Assembly (NCBI RefSeq): GCF_001469955.1
Contig: NZ_LOPU01000040.1
Coordinates: 84,011 to 148,010, forward strand
Direction of reading: 5' to 3'
DNA from: Haloprofundus marisrubri
GTDB taxonomy: Archaea > Halobacteriota > Halobacteria > Halobacteriales > Haloferacaceae
DNA length: 64,000 nt
Numbering within the stretch: the first letter of the stretch is position 1; every line of letters begins with the position of its first letter. The notes under the pieces are model-generated. The model was not told the DNA's origin, did not search any database, and saw only the letters and a list, made by a program, of their open reading frames with translations. Of the stretch, positions 34,035 to 43,274 are shown one piece after another. A program made the position numbers and the translations under genes.

Positions 34035-34415
34035 AGTTCTGTGTCGTTGTCGTGGCTGGTTGCGGCTTTCGGTGCCGCGACCTATCGGCGTGCCGGACAC
34101 TGCCGAGTCGGTGTTGCCGAGCGTACTCGTCCGCACTCGACGCCGCTCGAACCTGAAGACATCGCCGATACGGCCCGGGCGAAGACCACACTCCCTGCCC
34201 GAACGAGCGCTATCCGCGACATTCGGTTCCATATGTCCCGGTGGTTGGCATAAAAGTATCGTATCGTGCACTTTCGGCTCTCGACTGTCGAAACCGAGTA
34301 CGCACGCGAGAGCGTCGCCCGCATCCACACTGCCGAGTATACGACGGGGCACGGCTTCGCCAACTCGTTGCCGTTTTGCGAAGCTCTTTATGTTGAACCC
34401 GGAGAGTTTTACAGG
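34035..34415. other. Divergent promoter region between dgoD and the Gfo/Idh gene
   Basis: About 380 bases with no convincing gene. CTTTATG at 34386-34392 is a TATA-like box 26 bases before the plus-strand ATG at 34416. On the minus strand TACTTTTATG near 34250 could be a promoter for dgoD, which would give that mRNA a leader of nearly 200 bases. No clear copy of the GTTTCT-N5-AGAAAC motif is present here. Confidence 0.45.
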
Positions 34416-35519
34416 ATGTCGTACACCGTAGCGGTGATTGGAACCGGAGCAGAGCCTGAGAACCCGGGACGAGACGGATACGCGATGGCGTATCACCACG
34501 CGGCCGGATACGAGAAACACGACGACTGTTCGCTCGTCGCCTGTGCGGACATCGTCAGAGAGAACGCCGAGGCGTTCGCCGACGAGTTCGGTCTCGACGA
34601 AGCCCAGATATTCGAGTCCTACGAGACGATGCTCGACGAGGTCGAACCGGATATCGTCTCTATCTGCGTTCCACCGGCGCTTCACGAGCGAATCACCGTC
34701 GACTGCATCCGAAGCGGCGTCGTTGACGCGATTCACGCCGAGAAACCGATGGCCGACACCTACGGCGGCGCGAAACTGATGACGCAGGAGGCGTCGCGCC
34801 ACGGCGTCCAGTTGACTATCAACCACCAGCGGCGCTTCAGCGACGCGGTCAGAACCGCCAAGGAACTGCTCGATGACGGCGAAATCGGTGACCTCCAGCG
34901 CGTGGAGTTCTCCGCGCCGGTCGGCATCTTCGACTACGGCAGTCACTCGCTGGACCTCTGTAACTACTTCAACGACGAGACACCCGCCGAGTGGGTACTC
35001 GGCCAGATTCACTACGACGAGGAGAACATCCTCTTCGGGACGCACAACGAGAACCAAGCCATCGTCCACTGGGAGTACGAAAACGGCGTCCACGGTATCG
35101 CCGCCTCCGACAGCACCGGTACTGGTGGTCCGGCCGACGCGTTCCGCTGTCACAACCGACTCGTCGGCACCGAGGGAACCATCGAAGTCGGTCCCGAAGC
35201 AGAGGACGGCGAGGACCTCCCGCCGCTTCGCATCCGCCGCGCCGGCGGCGAGTGGGAGACAATCGAGACCGAAGACGGCCTCCACGGCTGGGAGTTCATC
35301 GACCGCGCTATCGCCGAGAACGTCCGCTGTCTCGAAACGGGCGAGACGCCGGAACTCGGCGCGGAGAACGCGCTGAACGCGACGGAACTCATCTTCGCGG
35401 TCTGGGAGTCCGCGCGCCGTCGTGGCCGCGTCGACCTACCGCTGGACATCGACGACAACCCGCTCGCGGCGATGATAGAGTCGGGGGAGTTGACGCCCCA
35501 ACCGGCGGGAGACGACTGA
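34416..35519 (+). CDS. Gfo/Idh/MocA-family oxidoreductase
   Basis: 367 residues. N-terminal Rossmann fold (VAVIGTGAEPENPGRDG), the family's catalytic-Lys motif IHAEKPMAD, and the C-terminal dehydrogenase/deaminase-like domain with DYGSHSLDLCNYF. The predicted TATA box 26 bases upstream supports the start. Its stop overlaps the next gene's ATG by one base (TGATG), so it is coupled to the hydroxypyruvate-isomerase-like protein. It probably oxidises a sugar or cyclitol; the pairing recalls inositol- or keto-sugar-processing operons. Substrate unknown. Confidence 0.88.
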   Translation: MSYTVAVIGTGAEPENPGRDGYAMAYHHAAGYEKHDDCSLVACADIVRENAEAFADEFGLDEAQIFESYETMLDEVEPDIVSICVPPALHERITVDCIRSGVVDAIHAEKPMADTYGGAKLMTQEASRHGVQLTINHQRRFSDAVRTAKELLDDGEIGDLQRVEFSAPVGIFDYGSHSLDLCNYFNDETPAEWVLGQIHYDEENILFGTHNENQAIVHWEYENGVHGIAASDSTGTGGPADAFRCHNRLVGTEGTIEVGPEAEDGEDLPPLRIRRAGGEWETIETEDGLHGWEFIDRAIAENVRCLETGETPELGAENALNATELIFAVWESARRRGRVDLPLDIDDNPLAAMIESGELTPQPAGDD

Positions 35520-36271
35520 TGGTTCGGTTTTCGGTCTGCGTCGAGATGGTGTACGACGACGATTCGTTTCCCGACCGGATTCGACGGGCCGGCGACGCCG
35601 GTGCCGACGCCATCGAGTTCTGGGACTGGCGCGAGAAGGACCTCGACGCGATACGAACGGCGGCCGCCGACGCCGACGTTCCCATCGTTGGCTGTACCGC
35701 CGGCGGCGTCCTCACCGACCCCGAGGCGGCCGACGAGACGGTCGAAACCATCCGCGAGTCCATCGAGACGGCCGCCGACCTCGACTGTCCGTCGCTCATC
35801 GTCACGACCGGTCCCGACCAGGACGGACTGAGTCGGGAGCGACAACACGCCAACATCGTCGACGTGCTCCGTCGGGTCGCCGACGACGCCGAAGAAGCGG
35901 GCGTGACGCTCGTCGTCGAACCGCTCAACACCGCGGTCAACCATCCGGGGTACTTCCTGACCGACACCGTCGAAGGCGTCGATATCGTCGAAGCAGTGGA
36001 CTCACCGAACGTGAAACTGCTGTACGACGTCTACCACCAGCAGGTAACGGAAGGAAACCTCGTCGACACGATAACCGACCACGTCGACCACATCGGGCAC
36101 ATCCATATCGCCGACGTTCCCGGTCGCCACGAACCGGGGACCGGCGAAATCAACTACGAGAACGTCCTCACGGCCATCGACGACGCGGGATACGACGGCT
36201 ACGTCGGCTGTGAGTTCAGTCCGACGGTCGACGGTGACGAAGCATTGAACAGCACGTTCGCCCTCGACTGA
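35519..36271 (+). CDS. Hydroxypyruvate isomerase-family TIM-barrel protein
   Basis: 250 residues of the xylose-isomerase-like superfamily, hydroxypyruvate isomerase branch: VRFSVCVEMVYDD start, VVEPLNTAVNHPGYFLT (metal Glu), VKLLYDVYHQQVTEGN (metal Asp, His), IGHIHIADVPGRHEPGTGEI and GCEFSPT (last metal Glu). It starts inside the stop codon of the Gfo/Idh gene, indicating a functional pair. It may be an isomerase or epimerase of a keto sugar acid. Family assignment is firm, substrate is not. Confidence 0.88.
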   Translation: MVRFSVCVEMVYDDDSFPDRIRRAGDAGADAIEFWDWREKDLDAIRTAAADADVPIVGCTAGGVLTDPEAADETVETIRESIETAADLDCPSLIVTTGPDQDGLSRERQHANIVDVLRRVADDAEEAGVTLVVEPLNTAVNHPGYFLTDTVEGVDIVEAVDSPNVKLLYDVYHQQVTEGNLVDTITDHVDHIGHIHIADVPGRHEPGTGEINYENVLTAIDDAGYDGYVGCEFSPTVDGDEALNSTFALD

Positions 36272-36381
36272 CCGCGGACACCACACCCCGGCCCGTCACG
36301 CCGTGGCGCTCGGCGCGCTTGATATCCGTTTACCAGAGATGCGGGTCCTGAAGGATGACCGCTCGTCAGTTTTTATCCCTG

Positions 36382-36402
36382 AGTGGTCCTTCGATAACCA
36401 CT
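36382..36402. promoter_or_regulatory. Inverted repeat upstream of the sugar ABC transporter operon
   Basis: AGTGGT (36382-36387) and ACCACT (36397-36402) are perfect 6-base arms around a 9-base spacer, immediately before AT-rich TATA candidates (ATATATTGATATA, 36420-36432) and about 63 bases before the binding-protein start. A likely operator for the sugar operon. It differs from the IclR-type motif. Confidence 0.5.
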
Positions 36403-36464
36403 AATGATTATACACACCGATATATTGATATAGCCCCTAGAGAAATGGTGTCATTGGAGAACTT

Positions 36465-37829
36465 ATGCCAAACTCTTCAGAGCCTAGTGCGCGTCGCCGC
36501 CAGTTACTTCAGATGCTCGGCGTTGCAGGCGCGACCAGTTTAGCGGGATGTAGCGTGAGCACCGGCGGCGACCAGAACAGCGGCGACGGCGGTGGCGGGA
36601 ACAGTTCGGACAACGGCGGCGGGTCGAGTTCGGAGTTGGCACAGTCGTCGACGGGATGGGGATGGGACATCGCTGCCCGGTCACTGCAGGACGCTGCGGA
36701 GACGTACAACGAGCAGGAGGGAGCCGAAATCTCCGTCGAGGAACTCGGCAGCGACTCCTGGGAACAACGATTCCAGACCGCAATCACGAGCGGGAGCGGC
36801 GCCCCCGACTTCTCGGTCGTACAGAACTTCGACGTGACGAACTACGCGAGCGTCAACGGTCTCACCGACCTCACGAGCCGAATCGACGAGGCAGGGATTC
36901 GAGAGGACATCGTCGAGACGAAGTGGGGCACGGTTAGCCACGACGACGCAGTGTACGCGATTCCGTGGGACATCGGCCCGACCGGAATCTACTACAAACG
37001 CGACCTGTACGAGGAAGCCGGCATCGACCCCAACAGCATCGAGACGTGGGACGACTTCATCGAGGCGGGACAGCAACTCCCCGACGACGTTGCGATGGTC
37101 AACCTCCCGCAAGGGGACATGGGCCAGACGTGGCGGATGTACGTCCGACAGCTCGGCGGGCAGGCGTTCACCGACGACGGGGCCGTCGCCATCGGGAGTG
37201 AGGAGAGCATCCGCGTCGCGCAGTTGATGAAAGACATGAGCGACGCCGGCATCTCCACCCGAATCGAACTGTGGTCCGGCAGTTGGTTCACCTCCTTCGC
37301 GGAAGGGACCCTCGCGTCGCTGCCGAGTGCGGCGTGGATGGACGGCACGCTCCGCGCGGAACTGCCCGACACCGCGGGTAACTGGGGTGTGTTCAAACTG
37401 CCAGCGTTCGAACCGGGCGGCAACCGCGCGTCGAACCGCGGCGGCTCGAACATGGCGATACCCTCACAAATCTCGGACCAGAGCGTCGTCAACCGAGCGT
37501 TCGACTACTGTCTCTGGGCGATGACGACGCCGGAGGTCCAGAACACGATGCTCGAAGAGTACGGTCTGTTCCCGTCGCTGACGACCGCCTACGAGGCCGA
37601 CATCTACGACCAAGAACAGGAGTTCTACGACGGTCAGCCAATCTTCCGACTGTTCGCCGAAGTGGCGACGGAGATTCAGCCGTACAACTACACGGTCGAC
37701 TCGCCGGAAGCGCAGGACGCGCTCGAGACCGAACTCGGCCGGATGCTCGACGGCGCGAAGAGTCCCGAACAGGCGATGACGGACGCCGCACAGACCGTCG
37801 CCGACCGGACCGACCGGGAACTCGCGTAA
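36465..37829 (+). CDS. ABC sugar transporter solute-binding lipoprotein (CUT1 family)
   Basis: 454 residues. The N-terminus has ARRRQLLQMLGVAG and the lipobox LAGC (Tat lipoprotein, Cys near residue 29), followed by a Gly/Asn/Ser linker and a family-1 extracellular solute-binding fold (QRFQTAITSGSGAPDFSVVQ; AIPWDIGPTGIYYKRDLYEE). It captures an oligosaccharide or galactoside outside the membrane for the two permeases and the ATPase that follow. Downstream catabolic genes suggest a beta-galactoside ligand, which is inference. Confidence 0.93.
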   Translation: MPNSSEPSARRRQLLQMLGVAGATSLAGCSVSTGGDQNSGDGGGGNSSDNGGGSSSELAQSSTGWGWDIAARSLQDAAETYNEQEGAEISVEELGSDSWEQRFQTAITSGSGAPDFSVVQNFDVTNYASVNGLTDLTSRIDEAGIREDIVETKWGTVSHDDAVYAIPWDIGPTGIYYKRDLYEEAGIDPNSIETWDDFIEAGQQLPDDVAMVNLPQGDMGQTWRMYVRQLGGQAFTDDGAVAIGSEESIRVAQLMKDMSDAGISTRIELWSGSWFTSFAEGTLASLPSAAWMDGTLRAELPDTAGNWGVFKLPAFEPGGNRASNRGGSNMAIPSQISDQSVVNRAFDYCLWAMTTPEVQNTMLEEYGLFPSLTTAYEADIYDQEQEFYDGQPIFRLFAEVATEIQPYNYTVDSPEAQDALETELGRMLDGAKSPEQAMTDAAQTVADRTDRELA

Positions 37830-37913
37830 TGGCGGCCACGAACATCCACGAAGGAAACATGCAGCTATAAGCCCGACGGAAATGTCGATGTCATCACCAC
37901 GGTAAGCCAACTC

Positions 37914-38063
37914 ATGTCAGCACCACCGAGCGACGAGTCCGAACGAACCGCAGTCGGCCGGCTTCGACTCGTGGAGAACTGGCCCTCCACGAACGTCTGC
38001 CTTCGGTCGAAAACTACGGAGGGTCCCGAGAGCGGCGGCCCGACGACCGACGGAGGGGTGTAG
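37914..38063 (+). CDS. Possible 49-residue small protein
   Basis: ATG 37914 to TAG 38063 encodes a short acidic peptide (MSAPPSDESERTAVGRLRL at the start) lying between the binding protein and the first permease gene, on the same strand. It has no recognisable domain, and its C-terminal half is Gly/Pro/Thr-rich. It may be a leader peptide, or simply chance coding in the spacer. Confidence 0.25.
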   Translation: MSAPPSDESERTAVGRLRLVENWPSTNVCLRSKTTEGPESGGPTTDGGV

Positions 38064-38072
38064 TCGCCGCGC

Positions 38073-39092
38073 ATGGTGCTCACCGCTATCCAGTCGACGC
38101 TTCGTTCGTCGACCACGTACCAACAGCTCTCGGACCGCGTGCGGTATGCTCGCCAAGACCTCTCCGGCGCAGTGCCGTCCATCCCGGGATTACCGTATCT
38201 CTACATCTCGCCGTTCTTCATCCTCTTCGGGATTTTCCTCATGTTCCCGGCGGCGTACACGTTTTATCTGTCGTTTTTCGACTACGTCGGGGTCTCGAAC
38301 AACATCCTGTTGAGCATCCAGATGGGGCCGGTCGTGATTTCGATACCCGAGATTGCGAACCTCGAGTTCGTCGGCTTGAACCACTACGAACGGCTCATAT
38401 TCCGCGACTCGCTGTTCCACCGGTCGCTGTTCAACACGTCGTTCATCTTCTTGGTGCAGGTGCCGACGATGGTCATCCTCGGTCTGGCGACGGCGCTCGT
38501 GCTGGACGCGAAGTTCATCCGCGCGAAAGGGCTGTTCCGAACCCTCATCGCCCTTCCAGTGGCGACTGGACTGGTCGCGTACTCGACCATCTTCCTCCTG
38601 CTGTTCAACGGTGAGGTCGGCCTCGTCAACTACGTGTTAGAACAGGTCGGCGTGGGCGCGATTCCGTGGCTCGGAGACGGCTTCTGGGCCAGAATCACGC
38701 TCGTCATCGCCGTCACGTGGCGCTGGCTCGGCTACAACATGATAATCCTCCTCGCGGGGTTACAGACGATTCCGGAACCGCTCTACGAGGCGGCCGAAAT
38801 CGACGGCGCGAATCGCTGGCAGAAGTTCCGCTACGTCACGCTGCCGCAACTCCGTCCGGTGTTGCTGTTCGTTATCGTCTCCTCGACCATCGGTACGTTC
38901 CAGATATTCGCCGAACCGTACGTCATCACCGGTGGCGGCCCCTCGAACGCCACGATTACCATCGTCCAGTACATCTACAACCAAGCGTTCCTCCAGTTGA
39001 ACCTCGGATACGCGAGCGCAGTCTCGGTTATCCTCGTGGTTCTCGTGAGTATCATGTCGATAATCCAAATCCGCTACGGGAGTGAAGAGTAG
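38073..39092 (+). CDS. ABC sugar transporter permease (MalF-like)
   Basis: 339 residues with about six to seven membrane segments and the cytoplasmic EAA loop EAAEIDGANRWQKFRYVTLP, which docks on the ATPase. The first membrane helix starts at LYISPFFILFGIFLMF. It forms the first half of the membrane channel; the partner gene overlaps by one base. CUT1 class, taking up oligosaccharides or glycosides. Confidence 0.92.
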   Translation: MVLTAIQSTLRSSTTYQQLSDRVRYARQDLSGAVPSIPGLPYLYISPFFILFGIFLMFPAAYTFYLSFFDYVGVSNNILLSIQMGPVVISIPEIANLEFVGLNHYERLIFRDSLFHRSLFNTSFIFLVQVPTMVILGLATALVLDAKFIRAKGLFRTLIALPVATGLVAYSTIFLLLFNGEVGLVNYVLEQVGVGAIPWLGDGFWARITLVIAVTWRWLGYNMIILLAGLQTIPEPLYEAAEIDGANRWQKFRYVTLPQLRPVLLFVIVSSTIGTFQIFAEPYVITGGGPSNATITIVQYIYNQAFLQLNLGYASAVSVILVVLVSIMSIIQIRYGSEE

Positions 39093-39928
39093 TGCACACG
39101 CAAGACAAACAGGAAGCGCTCTGGAAGTTCGGGAGCTACATCTTCCTGCTCGTCGTCACGGCGTTGGTGCTGATTCCGCTGTACTGGATGCTCGTCGCCG
39201 CGACGATTCCGCAGTCGGAGTTCTTCTCGTGGCCGCCGCAGCTCATCCCGGGCACGTACTTCCTCGAGAACTTCGCGGCGCTGCAGGAGAACGTCGACTT
39301 CGTCCGCAGCATCGGCAACAGTATCTTCATCGCGGTGACGTACACGATACTGTCGTTGATTCTCTGCTCGATGGCGGGCTTTGCCTTCGCGAAGTACGAG
39401 TTCCGGTTCAAGGAGCCGCTGTTCTACTTCATCTTGGCGACGCTCGTGTTGCCCATCCAGTTGCTCATCATCCCGCTGTTCCTGTTGATGGTGCAGATAG
39501 GGTGGACGAACTCGTATCTCGCGGTGATTCTGCCGTGGGCGGCGAACCCGCTCGGCATCTTCCTGATGCGGCAGAACATGAAGGCGATTCCGGACTCGCT
39601 TCTGGAGTCCGCGCGCATGGACGGTGCAACCGAGTTCCAACTGTACTACAAGATTGCGCTCCCGACGATGCTTCCGTCGCTGGCGGCGCTGGCAATCATT
39701 CTCTTCTTGAACCAGTGGCAGGCGTTTCTCTACCCGCTTGTCATCCTGCAGGACCCGCAGATGTTCACGATACCGCTCGCGCTGGCTGACCTCGTCGGCC
39801 AACAGCGGGTGGCGTTCGACCAGATTATGGTGGGCACGTCGCTGGCGGTGTTGCCCATCTTCATCGTGTTCCTGACGCTCCAGCAGTACTTCATCAAGGG
39901 AATCCTCTCCGGTTCGGTCAAACAGTAG
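39092..39928 (+). CDS. ABC sugar transporter permease (MalG-like)
   Basis: 278 residues, six membrane segments. The EAA loop reads ESARMDGATEFQLYYKIALP. The GTG start at 39092 overlaps the stop of the MalF-like gene, so both half-channels are made in equal amounts. The gene is followed 10 bases later by the ATPase gene. Confidence 0.92.
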   Translation: MHTQDKQEALWKFGSYIFLLVVTALVLIPLYWMLVAATIPQSEFFSWPPQLIPGTYFLENFAALQENVDFVRSIGNSIFIAVTYTILSLILCSMAGFAFAKYEFRFKEPLFYFILATLVLPIQLLIIPLFLLMVQIGWTNSYLAVILPWAANPLGIFLMRQNMKAIPDSLLESARMDGATEFQLYYKIALPTMLPSLAALAIILFLNQWQAFLYPLVILQDPQMFTIPLALADLVGQQRVAFDQIMVGTSLAVLPIFIVFLTLQQYFIKGILSGSVKQ

Positions 39929-39938
39929 GTGATTACAT

Positions 39939-41072
39939 ATGGCAAAAATCGACATCACGAACTTACGCAAAACGTTCGGTGACGACGGCGAACAGATAGT
40001 TGCAGTCGACGACTTCAACCTCAACATTAGAGACGGGGAGTTCCTCGTCTTCGTTGGGCCGTCAGGCTGTGGCAAGACGACGACGCTCCGGTGTATCGCC
40101 GGGTTGGAAGACGTGACGAGCGGGACCATCGAGTTCAACGGGACGGACGTCACCGACAAACGCGCACGCGAGCGCGACGTGGCGATGGTGTTCCAGAACT
40201 ACGCGCTCTACCCGCACATGACCGTTCGCAAGAACATCGGGTTCCCGCTTCGACTCTCGACGAAGCAGACGTCCGAGGAGATAGACTCCCGTGTCCAGAA
40301 CGTCACGGAACTGCTCGGTATCGAGGACCTCTTGGAGAAAAAACCCAAGGAACTCTCCGGCGGCCAACAGCAACGCGTCGCTCTCGGCCGCGCCATCATC
40401 CGCGACCCGGAAGTGTTCCTGATGGACGAACCGCTGTCGAATCTCGACGCCAAACTCCGGTCGACGATGCGGACCGAACTGCAGGAACTCCAGCAGGAAC
40501 TCGGCGTCACCACCGCGTACGTAACGCACGACCAGACAGAGGCGATGGCGATGGGCGACAGAATCGTCGTCCTCAACGGCGGCGTGCTCCAGCAGGTCGG
40601 CACTGCGAGCGAAGTGTACCGTAGTCCGACCAACGAGTTCGTCGCCGGGTTCATCGGCAGTCCGAGCATCAACCTGTTCACCGCGGTAGTGGATGGCAAC
40701 ACGCTCACCGGCCCCGGTGGCTTCTCGTACACGCTCGAAGACGAGTCGCTCGTCGCCGGGCGTGACCACGTCCGCGTCGGCATCCGTCCGGAGGACCTAA
40801 CGCTCTCGGAGAGCGGTAGCCTCCCCTGTGAGGTGACCGTCGTCGAACAGATGGGCAACGAGAACTTCCTCTACGGGAAGATGGACGACATCGATATCAC
40901 CGCACGTATCGAGAGCGAAATTCGCCCCTCGGAGGGGTCGGTCGTCGAGTTCGGATTCGCCGAGGAGGACCTCTACCTGTTCGACGCCGAGACGACGGAA
41001 GCACTCAAGACGAAGACCGGCGAGACGGATATCGACTACGACCAGTACACGCAGACCAAGAGCGTCTCGTAA
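39939..41072 (+). CDS. ABC sugar transporter ATP-binding protein (MalK/UgpC type)
   Basis: 377 residues. Walker A GPSGCGKTT (40-48), signature LSGGQQQR (139-146), Walker B VFLMDEP (159-165), and a C-terminal MalK-type regulatory (TOBE-like) domain of about 130 residues (VRVGIRPEDLTLSESGSL). It powers the transporter encoded by the two preceding genes. Such ATPases are often shared among several sugar transporters. Confidence 0.94.
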   Translation: MAKIDITNLRKTFGDDGEQIVAVDDFNLNIRDGEFLVFVGPSGCGKTTTLRCIAGLEDVTSGTIEFNGTDVTDKRARERDVAMVFQNYALYPHMTVRKNIGFPLRLSTKQTSEEIDSRVQNVTELLGIEDLLEKKPKELSGGQQQRVALGRAIIRDPEVFLMDEPLSNLDAKLRSTMRTELQELQQELGVTTAYVTHDQTEAMAMGDRIVVLNGGVLQQVGTASEVYRSPTNEFVAGFIGSPSINLFTAVVDGNTLTGPGGFSYTLEDESLVAGRDHVRVGIRPEDLTLSESGSLPCEVTVVEQMGNENFLYGKMDDIDITARIESEIRPSEGSVVEFGFAEEDLYLFDAETTEALKTKTGETDIDYDQYTQTKSVS

Positions 41073-41214
41073 ACGGATTCACCCGACTCGACCCCGAAAA
41101 CCGGGTCAGTTGCAGCGGGTGAACTGGCTCCGACCCCGTATTCGACAGCGACCCTTCCTGACGGCCTCGCGTCGAAACACTATTGAGACGAGGCGTCGCA
41201 CGCCAACACGCACC

Positions 41215-43269
41215 ATGAATATTGGCGTCTGCTACTTTCCGGAGCACTGGCCAGAGGAGCGACTGCAGCGAGATATCGAACAGATGGCGGAGGCGGGGTT
41301 ACGCTACGTCCGTATGGGCGAGTTCAGTTGGTCGCGGCTGGAACCCGAACCCGGCAGCTACGACTTCGAGTGGCTACGGGAGGCCGTCTCGCTCATCGGC
41401 GACCACGGGATGCAAGCGGTGCTCTGTACGCCGACGGCGACGCCGCCGAAGTGGCTCGTCGACGAGTATCCGAGTATCCGACAGAAGGAAGTCGACGGGA
41501 CGCCGCGACACTACGGGAGCAGACGCCACTACTGTTACAACTCCGAGATTTATCGGCGCGAGACGCGACGCATCACGGAAGCGCTGGCGGAGGCGTTCGC
41601 CGACGACCCGGCCGTCGCCGGGTGGCAGACCGACAACGAGTACGGCTGTCACGGAACCATCCGGTGTTACTGCGACGACTGCGCCACCGCCTTTCGGACG
41701 TGGCTGAAGGAGAAGTACGGCGATGTCGAGACGCTCAACGAGTCGTGGGGGACCGCGTTCTGGAGTCAGAACCTCAACTCGTTCGCGCAGGTCGACCCGC
41801 CGCGACACACCGCCGCAGAGCACCACCCCGCCAGACTGCTCGACTACTACCGCTTCAGCAGCGACAGCGTCGTCGAGTACAACCGACTCCAGACTCAGTT
41901 GCTTCGAGAGGCGAACGACGACTGGTTCGTCACCCACAACTTCATGGGCCACTTCGGTGCGCTCGACGCCTACGACGTCTCCGAGGACCTCGATTTCGCC
42001 TCGTGGGACTCCTACCCGACGGGTCACGTTCAGGAACGGTCGACACCCGCGACGAAAGAACAGTTGCGCGCGGGCGACCCCGACCAAATCGCGTTCAACC
42101 ACGACCTGTACCGAAGCGCTACCGGGTCGCCCTTTTGGGTGATGGAACAGCAACCGGGCGACATCAACTGGCCGCCATACTCGGCGCAACCCGGTGACGA
42201 GGCGATGCGGTTGTGGGCGCAGTTCGCGGCCGCCCACGGCGCGGGCGTCGTCTCGTACTTCCGCTGGCGACAGTGTCTGATGGGCCAAGAACAGTACCAC
42301 AGCGGCCTCCTCGCACCGAACGGCACACCCGACAGAGGCTATCACGACGCGACACGGGCAGCGGCCGAGTTCGACGAACTGGTCGGCGAACGTGAGACTG
42401 ACACCGGCGTCGATGGAGCAACGACAGCGGTGCCCGAAGCGAACGTCGCCGTGCTCCACGACTACGACAACCTCTGGGCACTCGAAATCGAACCGAACAC
42501 GCCCGACTTCGACTACTGGGAGCACGTCGAGACGTACTACGCGGCGTTGCAAGCGCGCTCTGTGACCGTCGACGTCGTTCCGCCGTCGGCCGAACTGTCC
42601 GGCTACGACGCCGTCGTCGCGCCGACGCTCTACCTCGCGGACGAGGACCTCGCGGAGACGCTCGAATCGTACGTCAGTTCGGGCGGCGAACTGCTCGTGA
42701 CGATGCGCTCGGGTGTGAAGGACCCGTACAACAAACTCCACGAGACGCAACAACCGGGACCGCTGACCGACCTGCTCGGCGCGGAAGTCGCCCAGTTCGA
42801 GAGCGTTCCAGAACGTATCGAGAGCGGCGTCAGCTACGGCGGCGAACGGTACGACGGCCACATCTGGAACGACTGGCTCTCGCCGGTGGCCGACAGCGCA
42901 GAAGTCGTCGGGCGCTACGACGGCGAACTCGCCGACGGCGATGCGGCAATCGTCCACAACTCCGTCGGTGACGGCTCTGTCCTCTACGTCGGTACGTGGC
43001 CGGAGCGAGCGCTCGCCGACGAACTGGTCGGTGACCTGTTGACCCGTGCGGACGTCGAGACGACGCCACGTCTGCCCGACCAAGTCCGGTTGGCTAGACG
43101 GGACGGATTGACCTGGGTGACGAACTTTAGCTCGGACCCGGTGTCTGTCAGCGTTGATGCGGACGCGGACGCTCGATGGCTCGTCGGCGACGAATCGGTC
43201 GACAGCTACGACGTCGCGGTCACCGACGCCGCGCCGGCGACGCTCTCGGTCGAACAGGAGCGCGAGTGA
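41215..43269 (+). CDS. bgaH: GH42 beta-galactosidase
   Basis: 684 residues, the usual GH42 length. Acid/base Glu142 (DNEYG) and nucleophile Glu311 (VMEQQPG) match the positions in characterised enzymes (141/312). The structural metal site Cys107, Cys151, Cys153, Cys156 (CYCDDC) is intact. A trimerisation-like middle domain and a C-terminal beta domain follow. No signal peptide, so hydrolysis is cytoplasmic, after uptake by the adjacent ABC transporter. ATG 41215 is where similarity begins; the open frame extends upstream without homology. Activity on galactosides is known for haloarchaeal homologues; here it is inferred. Confidence 0.93.
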   Translation: MNIGVCYFPEHWPEERLQRDIEQMAEAGLRYVRMGEFSWSRLEPEPGSYDFEWLREAVSLIGDHGMQAVLCTPTATPPKWLVDEYPSIRQKEVDGTPRHYGSRRHYCYNSEIYRRETRRITEALAEAFADDPAVAGWQTDNEYGCHGTIRCYCDDCATAFRTWLKEKYGDVETLNESWGTAFWSQNLNSFAQVDPPRHTAAEHHPARLLDYYRFSSDSVVEYNRLQTQLLREANDDWFVTHNFMGHFGALDAYDVSEDLDFASWDSYPTGHVQERSTPATKEQLRAGDPDQIAFNHDLYRSATGSPFWVMEQQPGDINWPPYSAQPGDEAMRLWAQFAAAHGAGVVSYFRWRQCLMGQEQYHSGLLAPNGTPDRGYHDATRAAAEFDELVGERETDTGVDGATTAVPEANVAVLHDYDNLWALEIEPNTPDFDYWEHVETYYAALQARSVTVDVVPPSAELSGYDAVVAPTLYLADEDLAETLESYVSSGGELLVTMRSGVKDPYNKLHETQQPGPLTDLLGAEVAQFESVPERIESGVSYGGERYDGHIWNDWLSPVADSAEVVGRYDGELADGDAAIVHNSVGDGSVLYVGTWPERALADELVGDLLTRADVETTPRLPDQVRLARRDGLTWVTNFSSDPVSVSVDADADARWLVGDESVDSYDVAVTDAAPATLSVEQERE

Positions 43270-43274
43270 GCCCG

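Noticed and set aside
34035..35285. N-terminal extension of galactonate dehydratase to 801 codons
   Set aside because: The extra 417 codons lie antisense to the Gfo/Idh gene and show no homology; the enzyme is complete from 34034.
41089..41104. Possible hairpin after the ABC ATPase gene
   Set aside because: Only GACCC/GGGTC arms with a long loop; too weak to call a terminator, and the operon probably continues into the beta-galactosidase gene.
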